Position numbers and translations under genes: made by a program
Notes under the pieces: model-generated
Databases searched by the model: none
The model's input: the letters and a program-made list of their open reading frames with translations, nothing else
What the model was told of the DNA's origin: nothing
In this document: positions 62,168 through 64,000 of the stretch, one piece after another
Layout: the number at the start of each line of letters is the position of its first letter
Numbering within the stretch: position 1 is the stretch's first letter
Assembly (NCBI RefSeq): GCF_003544855.1
Contig: NZ_CP032101.1
Location: 1,426,001 to 1,490,000 of the forward strand
Direction of reading: 5' to 3'
DNA length: 64,000 nt
DNA from: Malaciobacter marinus
GTDB lineage: Bacteria > Campylobacterota > Campylobacteria > Campylobacterales > Arcobacteraceae

Positions 62168-63187
62168 TTATCCCATAGGATATAAAATCTCATTTTGTAT
62201 TTTCTGTATATTTTCTAATAACTCTTTATCTATTTTAAAGTTCAATGCTTTTAAAGAATCATCCAATTGTTCATGTTTTCTAGCTCCAATAATTGTAGAG
62301 GCAACAAAATCAAAATGCTTAGAATAAGCAACTGCTAATGTTACTGGTGAAATTCCATACTCATTTGCTAAAGTTACATATCTTTTTGTAGCCTCAATAG
62401 TTTTATCATTTACAAATCTTTTTGCCATAGCTTGAACTCTAGGACTTTTATTTTTCATATAAATACCAAATCTAGCATCATCAGGATAAAGTCCACTATT
62501 GTATTTTCCTGCTAATACTCCTCCTGCAATTGGAGAATAAGGAAGTAGTGAGATATTCTCTTTTTTACAAACATTTGCTAATTCATCTAAAAATCTTGGA
62601 TTTAATAATGAAAAGTTATTCTGAATTGATTGAAATCTTGCTAAGTTTTTATGTTTTGAAGTTTCATTTGCTTTCGTAAGTCCATAAGCACTATCATTTG
62701 AAGTACCAATATACCTTACTTTTCCCTCTTTTATAAGCTCATCAAATGCCTTTAAAGACTCTTCAATAGGTACAATTGTATCTGGCCAATGCACTTGGTA
62801 AAGATCTATATAATCTGTATCTAGTTTTTTTAAACTTTTTTCAACTGCTCTTTTTATATGAAAAGAGTCAATTGCAGTAAGCCCATGTCTAATAGGAGGA
62901 ACAAACCATCCAGAAGCAGCCCCTGCTACTTTTGTAGCTAGAATTATAGAATCTCTTGGCTTTGTTTTTATCCATTGTCCTACTATTTCTTCTGTAATTC
63001 CTGCATCTTTAGCATTAGGTGGAACAGGATAAAGCTCAGCAGTATCAAAAAAATTGATTCCCAAATCATATGCTTTATCCATTATTTTAAATGCTTCTTC
63101 TTTTGTAGTTGTACTTCCAAATGTCATTGTTCCTAAGCAAATTGGAGTAACTCTTAATCCACTATTTCCTATATATCTATATTCCAT
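62168..63187 (-). CDS. Aldo/keto reductase
   Basis: The 339-residue product is a TIM-barrel oxidoreductase with the catalytic tetrad visible: Asp in NFFDTAELYP, Tyr in AELYP, Lys in LATKVAG and His in YQVHWPD. The NADPH-binding end shows STIIGARKHEQLDDSL. It resembles the Tas/YghZ-like subgroup of bacterial aldo/keto reductases. The physiological substrate is unknown. Confidence 0.9.
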   Translation of the reverse strand: MEYRYIGNSGLRVTPICLGTMTFGSTTTKEEAFKIMDKAYDLGINFFDTAELYPVPPNAKDAGITEEIVGQWIKTKPRDSIILATKVAGAASGWFVPPIRHGLTAIDSFHIKRAVEKSLKKLDTDYIDLYQVHWPDTIVPIEESLKAFDELIKEGKVRYIGTSNDSAYGLTKANETSKHKNLARFQSIQNNFSLLNPRFLDELANVCKKENISLLPYSPIAGGVLAGKYNSGLYPDDARFGIYMKNKSPRVQAMAKRFVNDKTIEATKRYVTLANEYGISPVTLAVAYSKHFDFVASTIIGARKHEQLDDSLKALNFKIDKELLENIQKIQNEILYPMG

Positions 63188-63262
63188 AATAACTATTACC
63201 TTTTGTATAAGTTAGCATGAGTATAACAAAAGGTTTCATAAATTATTATAAGAAATATTATT

Positions 63263-64000
63263 TTATTCCATTATACATATCTCTTTTTTAAACATATGCA
63301 CAATTGTATTATATGCAACTACTAAAACAATCATTGTTAAAATAAGACTAAAAAAGTATGAAAAGAACTCGTAAATATCCTTGTTTGTTAACTCATACAT
63401 CAAAATTGAAGCAAGGGCAATTGTAGCCATAGGAAAGGTAAATGCCCACCAAGATATAAAAAATTTAATTTTTACAAAATTTTTATACATAAAAAAAATC
63501 AAAAAAGTAAAAAACAATCCCAAATTAAATAATATTAAAGCAAAAAAATCCAAACTATGTGTCATTTTATAATATGCAATAAGCCCAACAGATGGTGGTG
63601 CTATTAAAATAAAAAGTGTTGGCATAAATTTTGGTGCAAATTGATTATGAAAAATTATTCTATTTAAAATAATTGATAACATAATAATCCAAAAGAATAT
63701 ACCAATTGAAAAGAAAAACATCAAATACATAGAATCTAAGTGATTTGCACCAACAACAGGAACAATTAAATTTCCAACAATAGGAATAAACCAAGCAGGA
63801 TTTGAGTGTTTCATCTCTAAGTTATTATTAATCCAGTATTTCAATGTATTTAAAGTAAAAAATAGATGTAAAAATAATCCAAAATAAAAAAGTATATTTG
63901 AAATATCAATACTATTTTTATAAATGGCAGACATTAATAAAAAAGAGATTGAAATTGCTGCAAAAAAGTTTATTCTAATTGGATGAGAAAACTCTTTTTT
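63263..64000 (-). CDS. TDT/SLAC1-family transporter (partial, cut by the right edge)
   Basis: The frame is open to base 64000. The first ATG inside (63934) is internal, because upstream codons read EFSHPIRINFFAAISISFLLM, a typical early segment of TDT (TehA/SLAC1-like) channels. The visible 245 residues hold at least seven membrane helices, including HSNPAWFIPIVGNLIVPVVGA and FISWWAFTFPMATIALASI. Family members carry anions, dicarboxylates or tellurite-related solutes. The N-terminus lies outside the window. Confidence 0.8.
   Translation of the reverse strand, partial: KKEFSHPIRINFFAAISISFLLMSAIYKNSIDISNILFYFGLFLHLFFTLNTLKYWINNNLEMKHSNPAWFIPIVGNLIVPVVGANHLDSMYLMFFFSIGIFFWIIMLSIILNRIIFHNQFAPKFMPTLFILIAPPSVGLIAYYKMTHSLDFFALILFNLGLFFTFLIFFMYKNFVKIKFFISWWAFTFPMATIALASILMYELTNKDIYEFFSYFFSLILTMIVLVVAYNTIVHMFKKEICIME

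Overview
The window is an AT-rich bacterial chromosome segment that best fits the Arcobacter group (Campylobacterota). The indicators are a single XerH-type recombinase with its palindromic dif site, 6S RNA placed directly upstream of purD, a SorAB sulfite dehydrogenase, a compact cheY-cheA-cheR-cheD-cheB cluster and small flagellar-type proteins. No species can be named from sequence alone.

Positions 1-3418 are accessory DNA: the right-hand part of an integrated virus that runs off the left edge. It carries a leftward gene string: a winged-helix protein, several small proteins (some with one membrane segment), a 209-residue packaging-type ATPase, two 33-residue membrane proteins, and the start of a protein that looks like the double jelly-roll major capsid protein of tailless, membrane-containing phages (PM2/corticovirus-like and relatives). 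No tail, portal, terminase or integrase gene is visible. The element stops at a 28-30 bp palindromic difH-like site (3419-3448) followed at once by the host xerH gene, so it appears to have used host Xer recombination to insert at dif. Inside the element, a consensus promoter, two hairpins and a terminator on the opposite strand predict a small RNA of about 85 nt.

Positions 3471-24900 are core genome. They hold xerH, a chemotaxis cluster read leftward (CheY, CheA with four GFFDD-type repeats, CheR, CheD, CheB), pnp, a phosphoribosyltransferase-like gene, lptD, an RDD protein, purD with 6S RNA upstream, hemD, der, a long-form hpf, ftsK (N-terminus apparently damaged), lpxD and ilvBH. Positions 25000-33300 hold a flagellin-tail-like protein, ppx/gppA, a CDP-alcohol phosphatidyltransferase, a diguanylate cyclase, a SprA-type metalloprotease with a small flagellar-like partner, a zinc-finger thioredoxin, a PagL-like protein, a DUF523 protein, a TtcA-like PP-loop protein and a Na+/H+ antiporter.

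Positions 33386-36570 hold a three-gene module: a retropepsin-like lipoprotein, an inactive-transglutaminase 7TM protein and a RimK-like ATP-grasp ligase. Positions 36592-45694 appear devoted to amino-acid uptake and use: putA preceded by a structured leader, a livKHMGF branched-chain amino-acid transporter, and upstream of it a ribbon-helix-helix gene plus an unrecognised gene with a likely autoregulatory operator. The rest, to 64000, contains transporters (two DMT, one MFS), a response regulator, SorAB, MoeA, RmuC, an M48 protease, a PLD-type nuclease, two orphan sensor kinases, YbgC, an aldo/keto reductase and a TDT-family transporter cut by the right edge.

The strongest discovery candidate is the Xer/dif-integrated, double jelly-roll-type provirus with its predicted small RNA. 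Secondary candidates are AUA starts at two membrane-protein genes (one also with a frameshift), the three-way-junction leader of putA, and the RHH plus unknown gene pair at the head of the liv operon.
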